A stretch of DNA of 64,000 bases, taken from Microbacterium lushaniae (lineage in GTDB: Bacteria; Actinomycetota; Actinomycetes; Actinomycetales; Microbacteriaceae). The number at the start of each line of letters is the position of its first letter. Position 1 is the stretch's first letter. The stretch lies in the NCBI RefSeq assembly GCF_008727775.1, contig NZ_CP044232.1, positions 3,038,001-3,102,000 of the forward strand, given 5' to 3'. Of the stretch, positions 50,661-59,637 are shown piece by piece. A model generated the notes under the pieces. It saw only the letters and a list, made by a program, of their open reading frames with translations. It made no database searches and had not been told where the DNA came from. Made by a program: the position numbers and the translations under genes.

Positions 50661-51902
50661 ATGCCGATGATCCGCAACGCCAAGGTGCTGATATCCGGGG
50701 CAGGGGTCGCGGGGCCCGTGCTGGCGTACTGGCTCACGCGCCACGGGTTCGAACCCACGGTGATCGAGCGGGCGCCCGCGATCCGGCGAAGCGGAGGGCA
50801 TGCCGTGGACCTGTGGGGGTCGGCGGTGGATGTCGTGGAGCAGATGGGCATCCTGCCCGCCATCGAGGCGGCACGGACGGGCAACACGGTGGCATCCCTG
50901 ATCCGTCCGGGAAAGCCGTCGGTGCAGATGCAGGTGGGCGATCTGACCACGACCCTCACCGAGCGGTCGGTCGAGATCCCGCGCGATGACCTCACGTGGC
51001 TGCTCAACGACGCCGTCGGCAGCGACGTGGAGTACCTCCTCGGCGATTCCATCGCGGCGATGGCGGAGGACGCCGACGGCATCGCGGTCTCCTTCGAGCA
51101 CGGCGCGCCACGTCGATTCGACCTGGTGATCGGCGCCGACGGCCTGCACTCGCGCGTGCGGCGGTTGGCCTTCGGAGACGAATCGCACTTCCGCCACTAC
51201 CTCGGGGGCTACATCGCCATCTGCTCCGTCCCCAACTTCCTCGGGCTGGAGGGCCGCATCCTGAACTACCGGGATGTCGACCGCACCGTCGTGATGTACC
51301 CGGTGAGGCAGACCGGCGATGTGCGCGCCGTCTTCATGTTCCGCAGCACCCGGGAACTCGACTACGACTACCGCGACGCGAGCCGGCACAAGCGCCTGCT
51401 GCGTGCGGCGTACGCCACCAGCGGTTGGGAAGTGCCCAGACTGCTCGACTACGTCAGCCGCAGCGAGAACCTCTACTTCGACTCCGTCAGCCAGATCCGG
51501 ATGGATGCGTACACTCAGGGCCGTGTCGCGCTCGTCGGCGACGCCGGATACGCGCCCGGCTCCGGGGTGGGCGGCGGAACGAGCCTCGCCACCACCGCCG
51601 CCTACATCCTCGCCCGCGAGCTCGCCGCCGCCGCCGGAGACCACCGCGTCGCGTACGCCCGGTACGCCCAGGCGCTCGGCGATGTCATCCCGAAGACGCG
51701 CGCCATCGGGCCGGCGCTGCTGACCTCGCTCGTCCCCCGCTCGCGCGTCGAGGTCGCCCTGGGCACGCAGGTGGCGCGTCTGCTGCCCCGCCTCCCCCGG
51801 CGCCTCCGGCAGGCGATCCCCCTGCTTCCCGGGCCTGCCACCGAAGGCCTGCGGGCCATGGCCGCGCTCCCCCTGCAGGACGAGGTGCCGCAGGACTCCT
51901 GA
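50661..51902 (+). CDS. FAD-dependent monooxygenase 2 (Tet(X)-like class)
   Basis: A 413-residue flavoprotein 18 nt behind the first one. FAD motif VLISGAGVAGPVLAYWLTRHG (9-29), an ERAPAIRRSGGHAVDLWGSA segment, the DG motif VIGADGLHSRVRRL, and a modified second FAD motif GDAGYAPGSGVGGGTSLA, where the usual AxH...P is YAPGSG. This version is common in tetracycline-destructase-like and Rox-type enzymes. GGAAGGAG upstream. Two different FAD hydroxylases in a TetR-governed unit suggest inactivation of a multi-ring compound; the substrate is not known. Confidence 0.85.
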   Translation: MPMIRNAKVLISGAGVAGPVLAYWLTRHGFEPTVIERAPAIRRSGGHAVDLWGSAVDVVEQMGILPAIEAARTGNTVASLIRPGKPSVQMQVGDLTTTLTERSVEIPRDDLTWLLNDAVGSDVEYLLGDSIAAMAEDADGIAVSFEHGAPRRFDLVIGADGLHSRVRRLAFGDESHFRHYLGGYIAICSVPNFLGLEGRILNYRDVDRTVVMYPVRQTGDVRAVFMFRSTRELDYDYRDASRHKRLLRAAYATSGWEVPRLLDYVSRSENLYFDSVSQIRMDAYTQGRVALVGDAGYAPGSGVGGGTSLATTAAYILARELAAAAGDHRVAYARYAQALGDVIPKTRAIGPALLTSLVPRSRVEVALGTQVARLLPRLPRRLRQAIPLLPGPATEGLRAMAALPLQDEVPQDS

Positions 51903-52018
51903 CCCTGCATCGCTGTGGCGCCCGCCGATGCGAGCGTCAGCCTGCAGGATGACCCGCGGCGGCAGACCTCATTCCTGCGGGCGACGACGGGGGCTCCGCC
52001 GCTGACGAGGCTGTAAGC

Positions 52019-52714
52019 ATGACCTCCTCAGTGCTACAGGCCACCCGACTCGTCAAGACCTTCGGACCCACCACCGCCCTGGCCGGAGTCGACCTCACCA
52101 TCCGTCGCGGGGAATCCGTCGCCGTCATGGGGGCGTCCGGCTCGGGCAAGACCACCCTTCTGCATGTCCTTGCCGGCATCACCACCCCCGACCAGGGCGA
52201 GGTGACCTTCACCCCGGCCAACGGCGCGGCCGTGCAGGTCACCGCCCTCGGCGAGACCGGGCGGTCGAAACTGCGCCGTGACAACTTCGGCTTCGTCTTC
52301 CAGCAGGGGCTCCTGATGCCCGAACTCACCGCGGTCGAGAACGTCGCGCTGGCTCTCATGATCACGGGAGTCGGGCGGGCCGAATCGACCGAGCGCGCCG
52401 CATCCTGGCTCGCCGCCCTGGGCCTGGGCGGCATGGAGGGCCGCCGGATCGGCGAACTGTCCGGCGGGCAGGCCCAGCGGGTCGCGATCGCGCGCGCCCA
52501 GGTCACGGGCGCGGAAGTCGTGTTCGCCGATGAGCCGACCGGGGCGCTGGACTCGCGCACATCGGGTGAGGTCATGGACGCACTGCTGTGGGCGACGACC
52601 CAGCAGGGGCGCACTCTCGTGGTCGTGACGCATGACGCCGATGTGGCGGCCCGCTGCGCACGCACGATCTCCGTGCGCGACGGCCGGCTCATCACCGAGG
52701 GGGTGTCGGCATGA
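52019..52714 (+). CDS. ABC exporter ATPase
   Basis: A 231-residue ATPase: Walker A GASGSGKTTL, Q-loop FQQGLLMPELTA, signature LSGGQAQRVAIARAQ, Walker B VVFADEPTGALD, switch His VVTHDADVAA. Overlaps the permease by 4 nt. It lies 116 bp after the monooxygenases; that gap has a short inverted repeat GCATCG...CGATGC but no clear promoter, so co-transcription with the monooxygenases is possible. Confidence 0.92.
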   Translation: MTSSVLQATRLVKTFGPTTALAGVDLTIRRGESVAVMGASGSGKTTLLHVLAGITTPDQGEVTFTPANGAAVQVTALGETGRSKLRRDNFGFVFQQGLLMPELTAVENVALALMITGVGRAESTERAASWLAALGLGGMEGRRIGELSGGQAQRVAIARAQVTGAEVVFADEPTGALDSRTSGEVMDALLWATTQQGRTLVVVTHDADVAARCARTISVRDGRLITEGVSA

Positions 52715-54027
52715 ACCCGCGCGTCCTGACCCTGCTGCTGCGGCCGACGCCCGGGCAGAACGATGTGCTGGTCCTCCCCATCATCGCCTTCGCCACCGTC
52801 AGCGCGCTCGTGCTCACCGTCATCGGCGGCGCGCAGTCGTTCTGGGGGTGGGACGACCCGGAGGCGCCGATCTACCACGCCCTCGCCGCGATCGCCCTGG
52901 TCCTGCTCGTCGTGCCGCTCCTGACCCTGGGCGGTGCCGCCGCGCGGCTGTCGGCCCGTCGCCGCGACGAGCGCCTGTCCACCCTCCGCCTCCTGGGAGT
53001 CACCCCCGCCGGTGTCGTTCTGGCGACCGTGGTCGAGTCGGCCATCCTCGCCGCCGTCGGCGCCCTGGCGGGCCTGGTGCTCCACATCGTGCTCGTGCCA
53101 CTGGTGGGCCTCATCCCCTTCCGCGGCGCGGCCCTGGGAGCGGGGGCGGTCTTCGTGCCGGTGCCCACGACCCTCGCGATCCTCGCCGGCATCGTGCTCC
53201 TGGCCGCAGGCAGCGCCGCGATCGGCCTGCGCAAGGTCGTGATCTCCCCGCTCGGCGTGCGCACGCGCGCGGTCGTGGCCAAGCCGCATTGGATGCGCGC
53301 GGTCATCACGGTGCTCGCGCTCGTCGCGGCGTTCGTGCTCATCTCGCTCGTGCCCTCGGCCGCCGAGATGCTGCCGACCATCATCGTGCTCACGGTCGTC
53401 TTCGCGATCGCGTTCGCCGTGCTCAACGTGATCGGTCCGTGGGTCCTCGGGATCCAGGCGCGCCGGAGGCTCCGGCGCGCGGATCGTCCGGATCAGCTGC
53501 TGTCGGCGCGCACGGTGCTCGAGTCGCCCAAGGCGGCCTGGCGGCAGGTGAGCGGCATCGCGATGGCCAGCTTCATCGCCGTCTTCGCCGGCAGCGCGGT
53601 GGCAGCCCTCGAGGTCATGGGCACCGGATCGCGCGAGGACCTCCAATTGGCCGCCGACATCCGCACGGGTGTGATCATCACCCTGGTCGCGTCGTTCCTC
53701 ATGGTGGCGGCATCCGTCGGCGTGAACCAGGCCGCCGAGATCCTGGACCGGCAGGAGCTGCACCGCAGCCTCCACCGCCTGGGCATGCCCGTCGAGACCG
53801 TCGAGCGCGCCCGCCGCGGGGCGATCATGAGCCCGCTCCTGATCACGGCGATCGGTTCGGCCGTGTGCGCGGGCGTGCTGATCTTCCCGCTGCTGGGCAT
53901 GGCGCTGATCACCGCCCCGGTGTCGCTCCTGACCATCGCCACGGTCATCGGCGCCGGCGTCGTCGTGGTGTGGCTCAGCACGCGGGCCACGGCGCCGGTC
54001 CTGCGCCGCGCCTTCGCCGCCGCGTGA
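52711..54027 (+). CDS. FtsX-like ABC permease
   Basis: A 438-residue polytopic permease with two sets of helices around an extracytoplasmic part, a repeated FtsX-type arrangement (LRLLGVTPAGVVLATVVESAIL and RQELHRSLHRLGMPVETVERARR are matching cytoplasmic coupling helices). No large extracellular domain, in contrast to the MacB-like permease at 46.8 kb; this resembles bacitracin/lantibiotic-type exporters. ATPase upstream is coupled by ATGA. Confidence 0.88.
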   Translation: MNPRVLTLLLRPTPGQNDVLVLPIIAFATVSALVLTVIGGAQSFWGWDDPEAPIYHALAAIALVLLVVPLLTLGGAAARLSARRRDERLSTLRLLGVTPAGVVLATVVESAILAAVGALAGLVLHIVLVPLVGLIPFRGAALGAGAVFVPVPTTLAILAGIVLLAAGSAAIGLRKVVISPLGVRTRAVVAKPHWMRAVITVLALVAAFVLISLVPSAAEMLPTIIVLTVVFAIAFAVLNVIGPWVLGIQARRRLRRADRPDQLLSARTVLESPKAAWRQVSGIAMASFIAVFAGSAVAALEVMGTGSREDLQLAADIRTGVIITLVASFLMVAASVGVNQAAEILDRQELHRSLHRLGMPVETVERARRGAIMSPLLITAIGSAVCAGVLIFPLLGMALITAPVSLLTIATVIGAGVVVVWLSTRATAPVLRRAFAAA

Positions 54028-54061
54028 GGGGGCGACCGGCCCGGCCAGGCTGAGCAGTGTC

Positions 54062-54094
54062 CGGCGTTCCGGGTCAGTTCGGCCCGGAACGCCG
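54062..54094. terminator. hairpin between convergent permease and UbiB-like genes
   Basis: Perfect 12-bp arms (CGGCGTTCCGGG and its reverse complement) around a 9-nt loop. It overlaps the last codons and stop of the minus-strand kinase gene and serves the plus-strand ABC operon. No T tract. Confidence 0.7.
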
Positions 54095-55726
54095 TCGCGC
54101 GGTCCACAGCAGGTACCCGCTCAGCGTCGTGGCGACGGTCACTCCCGCGCCCACGAGCGCGCTCTGCCGTGAACGCCACCGGCTGTCTCGGGCGATGAAC
54201 TGGCCGACGGCGTTGATCAGCGCAGCGGTGATGACGCCGGCGACCAGCCGGTTCCCGATCCGCTCGGCGCGGCCGACGAGCGGCTCCAGCTCCGCCGCCC
54301 GCAGGTGCACCTCGAGCCCGTTGCGGTCCACCGTGTCGATCACCCGCCGCAGGCGCGTGGGCAGCTCCAGGGCGAGGGTGCCGGCGTCGGCGGAGGCACG
54401 CGCGATCCGGTTGGCGATCGCGGCCGGGGCGAACCGCTCGCGCACCAGGCGTCGCGCGTACGGCGTCAGCACGGCGGTCAGGTCGAACTGCGGGTCGAGC
54501 TGGACGCCGATGCCCTCCATCATCATGAGGACCTTGAAGATCAGCGCCACTTCACGGGGCAGCTGCAGCCGTTGCTCGCGGAGCAGGGCGAGGAGCTCGC
54601 TCGCCAGCCGGGCGAAGCCCACCTCGGTGAGGGAGCGGTCGGAGTACAGCGAAACGAACGATCTCAGCGCCTCCCGGAAGGCGTAGCGGTCCACGTCGCC
54701 GCGCGTCACCGAGACGCCTTCCAGCGCGTCGGCCAGCGCATCGGGGTTGCGCAGCGTGAAGGCGATGAGGAAGTCTGCGAACCGATCGCGAAGCTCCTCG
54801 CCGATCTCCCCGACCATGCCGAAGTCGATGAGGGCGATGCGCCCGTCCGGGTGCACGAAGAGATTGCCGGGGTGCGGATCGGCGTGGAAGAAGCGGTGCT
54901 CGAAGATCATGCTCAGCACGATGTCGGCCCCGCTGCGCGCGAGAGCGCGCCGGTCGACACCAGCGGCGTCGAGGGCAGCGAGATCGTTGATCTTGATGCC
55001 CGTCATCCGCTCCAGCGTCAGGACGCGTGAGGTGGTCCTCTCCCAGAAGACGCGCGGGATCACGACGTCGGGCCGGTCGGCGAACTGGGCGGCGAACCGC
55101 TCCGCGTTCTGAGCCTCGCGGTGGTAGTCCAACTCGGCACGCAGCGTCCGGGAGAACTCCCGGACGATTCCACGGATGTCGTACGCCCGCGCCGGCGCCC
55201 ACGCGCGGTCCACGCGCGCGGCGAGGCTGTTGAGGATCTCCAGGTCTTCCTGCACCTGCCGCACGGCATCGGGGCGGCGCACTTTCACCACCACCGAGGT
55301 GCCGTCCAGCCGCGCCGCGTGCACCTGCCCGATCGACGCCGACGCGAGCGGTGTCCACTCGAACTCCGCGAACAGGTCCTCGGGCTCGGCTCCGAGCTCG
55401 CGCTGGATGGCGTCGCGGATATCGGCCGCGGGCACCGGCGGCGCCGCATCCTGCAGCTTCGACAGCTCCATGATGTAGGCGGGCGGCAACAGGTCTGGAC
55501 GAGTCGAGAGCAGCTGGCCCAGCTTGACGAAGGTCGGGCCGAGCTCCTCGAGGGCGACGCGCACCCGCTGCGGCACCGTGTACGACCGGGTCTGCGGGTG
55601 GGGCACGTCGCGACGGCGACGGGCGGGCACCCACCTGGCCACGCCTGTCGCGCCGGCGAGGAAACCCAGACCGTGGCGAGTCAGCGTGTCGGCGATTTCC
55701 TGGTACCTGCTGAAGTTGACCCTCAC
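54074..55726 (-). CDS. ABC1/UbiB-family atypical kinase
   Basis: A 550-residue ABC1 (UbiB/AarF) protein. It has the KxGQ motif (TFVKLGQLLSTRPDLLP, about 70), the ASIGQVHAARL Ala-rich nucleotide loop with following VVVKVRRP Lys, the catalytic HADPHPGNLFVH, and LIDFGMVGEI (DFG). Two C-terminal hydrophobic segments (VAGVITAALINAVG, ALVGAGVTVATTLSGYLLW) anchor it. Family members support quinone or isoprenoid lipid metabolism. The GTG start has no visible ribosome-binding site. Divergent from oleA. Confidence 0.87.
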   Translation of the reverse strand: MRVNFSRYQEIADTLTRHGLGFLAGATGVARWVPARRRRDVPHPQTRSYTVPQRVRVALEELGPTFVKLGQLLSTRPDLLPPAYIMELSKLQDAAPPVPAADIRDAIQRELGAEPEDLFAEFEWTPLASASIGQVHAARLDGTSVVVKVRRPDAVRQVQEDLEILNSLAARVDRAWAPARAYDIRGIVREFSRTLRAELDYHREAQNAERFAAQFADRPDVVIPRVFWERTTSRVLTLERMTGIKINDLAALDAAGVDRRALARSGADIVLSMIFEHRFFHADPHPGNLFVHPDGRIALIDFGMVGEIGEELRDRFADFLIAFTLRNPDALADALEGVSVTRGDVDRYAFREALRSFVSLYSDRSLTEVGFARLASELLALLREQRLQLPREVALIFKVLMMMEGIGVQLDPQFDLTAVLTPYARRLVRERFAPAAIANRIARASADAGTLALELPTRLRRVIDTVDRNGLEVHLRAAELEPLVGRAERIGNRLVAGVITAALINAVGQFIARDSRWRSRQSALVGAGVTVATTLSGYLLWTARRRSGPN

Positions 55727-55860
55727 CTGCGCGCTGATCCGCTGCGGAGGAGGGATGGGATGCAGGGGGGAGTCACCCTCGTTTGCGCCATCGTTTCATT
55801 GTTCCCGACCCTCCCGTGCGCGGGCAAGGATACCCGCTGTCCCGCTTCTGCGCTGTGGGT

Positions 55861-55889
55861 CATCCACATGGATGCGCGGGGCGTAAAAT
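55861..55889 (+). promoter_or_regulatory. candidate oleA promoter/operator region
   Basis: CATCCACATGGATG (55861-55874) is a perfect palindrome with 6-bp arms, followed 9 nt later by TAAAAT (55884-55889), a good -10 candidate, 48 nt before the oleA start. No matching -35 is visible, so activation or a different sigma factor may be involved. Confidence 0.4.
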
Positions 55890-55936
55890 TGCGCTCTTGA
55901 TGACCGAGCCAGATGGGCGCGTCCGACGGAGGTTTC

Positions 55937-56959
55937 GTGGCCGGAAATGCGACCACTCGCTTTGACAATGTCTCGCTGCTGTCGGTGGCGAGCACACTGC
56001 CTGGGCGAGTGACGACATCCGAGGAGATCGAAGATCGTCTCTCCCCGGCACTGCGGCGACTGAAACTGCCGGGGGGCCTGCTCGAGCGCGTCGCCGGGGT
56101 ACTCGAACGTCGCAACTGGGCGCCCGGAGAGTCCTCCGACGAGGCCACGGTCGCGGCGGGACGGCGGGCACTGGCCGAGGTCGGAGTCGACCCGTCCGAC
56201 GTCGGCCTGCTGATCAACACGTCCGTCTCGCGCAAGCACCTCGAGCCGTCCGTGGCGGTGCGCCTGCACCACGGGCTGGGGCTGCCCAGTTCCGCGATCA
56301 ACTTCGACGTCGCCAACGCGTGCCTGGGGTTCGTCAGCGGTATGAGCCTGGCGGCGAACATGATCCAGTCCGGTCAGATCCGCTACGCCATCGTCGTCAA
56401 CGGTGAGGACGCGGATGAGATCCAGGCCAACACGATCCGCCGCCTGTCGGGCGCGGACATCGGCCGATCCAGCTTCATGAGCGAATTCGCCTCACTCACC
56501 CTCGGCTCGGGCGCGGCCGCCGCGGTCCTCGGTCGCACGGACGAGCACCCCGGCGGGCACCGCATCCTCGGCGGGGTCACCCGCGCGGCGACCCAGTTCC
56601 ACGATCTGTGCGTCGGCAGCGTCGACGGCATGTTCACCGACGCGAAGGCACTCCTCAAGGGCGGACTCGATCTCGTGGTCTCCGCCTGGAAGGAAGCGTC
56701 GGGCCCGTGGAACTGGTCGTCGATGGACCGGTACATCACCCACCAGGTGTCCTCCGTACACACCAACGCCATCGTGAAAGCGGCGAAGTTGGACCGCTCC
56801 CGCATGCCCGTGACCTTCCCGAAGTACGGAAACGTCGGACCGGCTTCGATCCCCATCACCCTCGCCGAGGAGCAGGCGACCCTGGCGCGGGGCGACCGGG
56901 TGCTGCTCATGGGCGTCGGCTCCGGCCTCAACACGGCCATGATGGAACTGGCCTGGTGA
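55937..56959 (+). CDS. oleA: OleA, acyl-CoA head-to-head condensing enzyme
   Basis: Thiolase-superfamily enzyme that Claisen-condenses two acyl-CoAs to a long 2-alkyl-3-ketoacid, first step of olefin synthesis. It shows the catalytic Cys in NFDVANACLGFVSG (C129), the His in YITHQVSSVHTNAI and the Asn region KYGNVGPASIP. It aligns with the FabH class but lies with oleBC and oleD, which fixes it as OleA. I start at GTG 55937 (GGAGG 4 nt upstream); ATG 55913 is an alternative adding 8 residues. Overlaps oleBC by 4 nt. Confidence 0.9.
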   Translation: MAGNATTRFDNVSLLSVASTLPGRVTTSEEIEDRLSPALRRLKLPGGLLERVAGVLERRNWAPGESSDEATVAAGRRALAEVGVDPSDVGLLINTSVSRKHLEPSVAVRLHHGLGLPSSAINFDVANACLGFVSGMSLAANMIQSGQIRYAIVVNGEDADEIQANTIRRLSGADIGRSSFMSEFASLTLGSGAAAAVLGRTDEHPGGHRILGGVTRAATQFHDLCVGSVDGMFTDAKALLKGGLDLVVSAWKEASGPWNWSSMDRYITHQVSSVHTNAIVKAAKLDRSRMPVTFPKYGNVGPASIPITLAEEQATLARGDRVLLMGVGSGLNTAMMELAW

Positions 56960-59637
56960 CCGCCCGCGCCACACTGCCCCCGCCGGGCCTCCCCGGCCTC
57001 GATGCGGGCTTCAGCCGGATCGTCGCGGTGCCCGGCGTGGGCGTCGACCACGGCGTCGTGCGCGAGTGGCACTGCCTCGACACCGGTGCCGAGCTGACGC
57101 GACTCGGCGTCCGCGTCGTCGGCACCATCCTCGCCGTGCACGGGAATCCGACCTGGTCCTACCTCTGGCGTGCCCTCCTCACGCAGTCGGTGCACGCGGC
57201 CGAGCGCGGAGAGCCGGCATGGCGGGTCGTGGCCGTCGACCAGCTCGACATGGGATTCTCCGACCGCACCGACGAGGATCGGCCGCTCGCACAGCGCGTG
57301 GCCGACCTCGGCGCCTTCACGGCGGCGCTCGGCCTGGACACGCCCGTCGTCACGCTCGGACACGACTGGGGCGGAGTGGTGTCCGCCGGCTGGGCGATCG
57401 ACCACCCGGAATCGCTCGCAGGGGTGGTGCTGCTCAACACCGCCGTCCACCATCCGGACGGCGTCCCGATTCCCGCACCCCTGCGGCTCGCCGGTGCGCG
57501 CGGAGTCCTCGCCGCCTCGACGGTGGCCACCACCGCATTCCTGGACACGACGCTCGCCCTGGCCACACCGGCAGTGGATGCGGCGACCCGGCGTGCCTAC
57601 CGGACGCCCTACGGCTCGGCCACCCGGCGTCGCGCGATCGGCGGCTTCGTCGCCGACATCCCCGCCGACGGCCGGCACCCGAGCCATCCCGAACTCGAGC
57701 GGATCGCCGCCGGCGTCGCCGAACTGGACGTGCCGGCGCTCCTGCTGTGGGGCCCCGAGGATCCGATCTTCAGTGACCGCTACCTCGACGACCTCCTCGA
57801 CCGGCTGCCGCATGCCGACGTCCACCGGTTCGAGGGCGCGAGCCACCTCGTCGCCGAGGACCGCCCCTACGCGGAGGCCGTGCTGACGTGGCTGCGCGAG
57901 CACGGCGATCGGCTCACCTCCCCCGGTGCGACCGCACCGGCGCGTCCGGTGACCGCCACGGATCCCGACGGATCGGGCTTCACCCCGATCTGGCATGGCC
58001 TCCAGCAGCGTCGTGCCGACGACGAGACGGCCATCGTGGACATGTCTCCCACGCGCTCCGGCGCCACCCGGCGGGTGACCTGGCGACAGCTGGACGATCG
58101 AGTCCGGCGCCTGGCGGCGGGCCTTCACCGCATCGGTGTCCGCAAGGGCGACCGCGTGTCGCTCCTCGTCCCCCCGGGCCCCACGCTCTCGGCCGTCGTC
58201 TACGCGTGCCTGCGGATCGGCGCCGTCATCGTGGTCGCCGACGCGGGCCTCGGCATCCGGGGCCTGACGCGCGCCGTCCGCGGATCGTGGCCCGATTTCA
58301 TCATCGGGGAAACGCTGGGGCTCACCGCCGCCCGCGCGCTGGGGTGGCCGGGCGTGCGGATCTCGGCCGCGCGACTGCCGAAGGCGGCATCCGCGGCGCT
58401 GGGGGTCACCTGCAGTCTGAGCGACATCCTGGCCCAGGGCACCGGCGAGCCCCTCCCCGAACCCCCCGGACCCGGCGATGAGGCGGCCATCCTGTTCACG
58501 TCGGGGTCCACGGGACCGGCGAAGGGGGTCGCCTACACGCACGGGCAGCTGTCCGCACTGCGCGACGTGCTCGCCGATCATTTCGGCGTGACGCAGCAGA
58601 CGGGCCTGGTGACGGGGTTCGCGCCGTTCGCACTGCTGGGCCCCGCCCTGGGAACGCGGTCGGTCACCCCGCAGATGGACGTCTCTTCACCGCGTACGCT
58701 CACCGCGAGCGCGGTGGCCGCAGCCGTGCGCGAGTCAGGTGCGGGCATCGTCTTCCTCTCCCCCGCCGCCGTCCTCAACGTGGTGGCGACGGCGGACGCC
58801 CTCACGGAAGAAGATCGCGCGGCGCTCGCAGGCGTCCACACATTCCTCTCCACCGGCGCACCGATCAGCCCGCGCCTGCTGGAGTCCGCCGCCGAGCTCA
58901 TGCCGAATGCGACCCCGCACACGCCGTACGGGATGACGGAGTGCCTGCTCGTCACCGATGTGACCCTCGACGCCGTGCACGATGCCGCGCAGGCTCCGGA
59001 CGCGGGCGTGTGCGTGGGCGTGCCGATCGGCGCCAACCGAGTGCTGGTGAGCGCACTGGACGCGGACGGCCGCGCGACGGGCACTCCGACGGCGGAGCCC
59101 GGCGTGCTCGGCGAGATCGTCGTCTCGGCACCCCACCTCAAAGACCATTACGACCGCCTGTGGCTCACCGACCGTGAAGCCACCCGGGGAACCGAGGGAC
59201 TCGACCCCTTCGAGCCGGGGGCGCGCTGGCATCGGACGGGCGACGTGGGCCACCTGGACGAGCACGGCCGCCTGTGGGTGGAGGGACGGATGCCGCACGT
59301 CCTCGTCACCGAGGACGGTCCTCTCGCCCCCGTCGGGCCCGAGCAGGAGGTCGAACGCGTGGATGCGGTGCGCCGGGCGGCTGTCGTGGGCGTCGGCCCG
59401 CACGGGCTGCGGCAGGCCGTCGCGGTCGTCGAGACGATCCCGCCGACGAAGCGGGCGACTCTCGCCGACCCCGGCCTCACCGCCGCCGTGCGCGGAAGCA
59501 CCCGCACGCCGCTGGTCGCTGTCCTCGCCGTGCCGCACCTCCCCACCGACATCCGGCACAACTCGAAGATCGACCGTTCGAAACTGTCCGGGTGGGCCGA
59601 GCGCATCCTCGCCGGTGGAAGGCCGGCGGCCCCGTGA
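56956..59637 (+). CDS. oleBC: OleBC fusion: beta-lactone decarboxylase and beta-lactone synthetase
   Basis: One 893-residue protein with two enzymes. Residues 1-320 are OleB, a haloalkane-dehalogenase-like alpha/beta-hydrolase: HGNPTWSYLW (62-71), nucleophile D137 in GHDWGG, acid D269 in WGPEDP, and H297 in EGASHL. After a Pro/Ala/Thr linker, residues about 340-893 are OleC, an AMP-ligase-type beta-lactone synthetase: FTSGSTGPAKG (514-524), TPYGMTECL and RTGDVGHLDEHGRLWVEGR. OleC closes the beta-hydroxyacid to a beta-lactone and OleB releases CO2 and the olefin. This fusion is known from Micrococcus-type actinobacteria. GTGA overlap with oleA. Confidence 0.92.
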   Translation: MTARATLPPPGLPGLDAGFSRIVAVPGVGVDHGVVREWHCLDTGAELTRLGVRVVGTILAVHGNPTWSYLWRALLTQSVHAAERGEPAWRVVAVDQLDMGFSDRTDEDRPLAQRVADLGAFTAALGLDTPVVTLGHDWGGVVSAGWAIDHPESLAGVVLLNTAVHHPDGVPIPAPLRLAGARGVLAASTVATTAFLDTTLALATPAVDAATRRAYRTPYGSATRRRAIGGFVADIPADGRHPSHPELERIAAGVAELDVPALLLWGPEDPIFSDRYLDDLLDRLPHADVHRFEGASHLVAEDRPYAEAVLTWLREHGDRLTSPGATAPARPVTATDPDGSGFTPIWHGLQQRRADDETAIVDMSPTRSGATRRVTWRQLDDRVRRLAAGLHRIGVRKGDRVSLLVPPGPTLSAVVYACLRIGAVIVVADAGLGIRGLTRAVRGSWPDFIIGETLGLTAARALGWPGVRISAARLPKAASAALGVTCSLSDILAQGTGEPLPEPPGPGDEAAILFTSGSTGPAKGVAYTHGQLSALRDVLADHFGVTQQTGLVTGFAPFALLGPALGTRSVTPQMDVSSPRTLTASAVAAAVRESGAGIVFLSPAAVLNVVATADALTEEDRAALAGVHTFLSTGAPISPRLLESAAELMPNATPHTPYGMTECLLVTDVTLDAVHDAAQAPDAGVCVGVPIGANRVLVSALDADGRATGTPTAEPGVLGEIVVSAPHLKDHYDRLWLTDREATRGTEGLDPFEPGARWHRTGDVGHLDEHGRLWVEGRMPHVLVTEDGPLAPVGPEQEVERVDAVRRAAVVGVGPHGLRQAVAVVETIPPTKRATLADPGLTAAVRGSTRTPLVAVLAVPHLPTDIRHNSKIDRSKLSGWAERILAGGRPAAP

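Noticed and set aside
50740..50762. tRNA-like T-arm (GGTTCGAACCC)
   Set aside because: It lies inside the intact second FAD monooxygenase, and no acceptor stem, anticodon arm or CCA end can be drawn around it.
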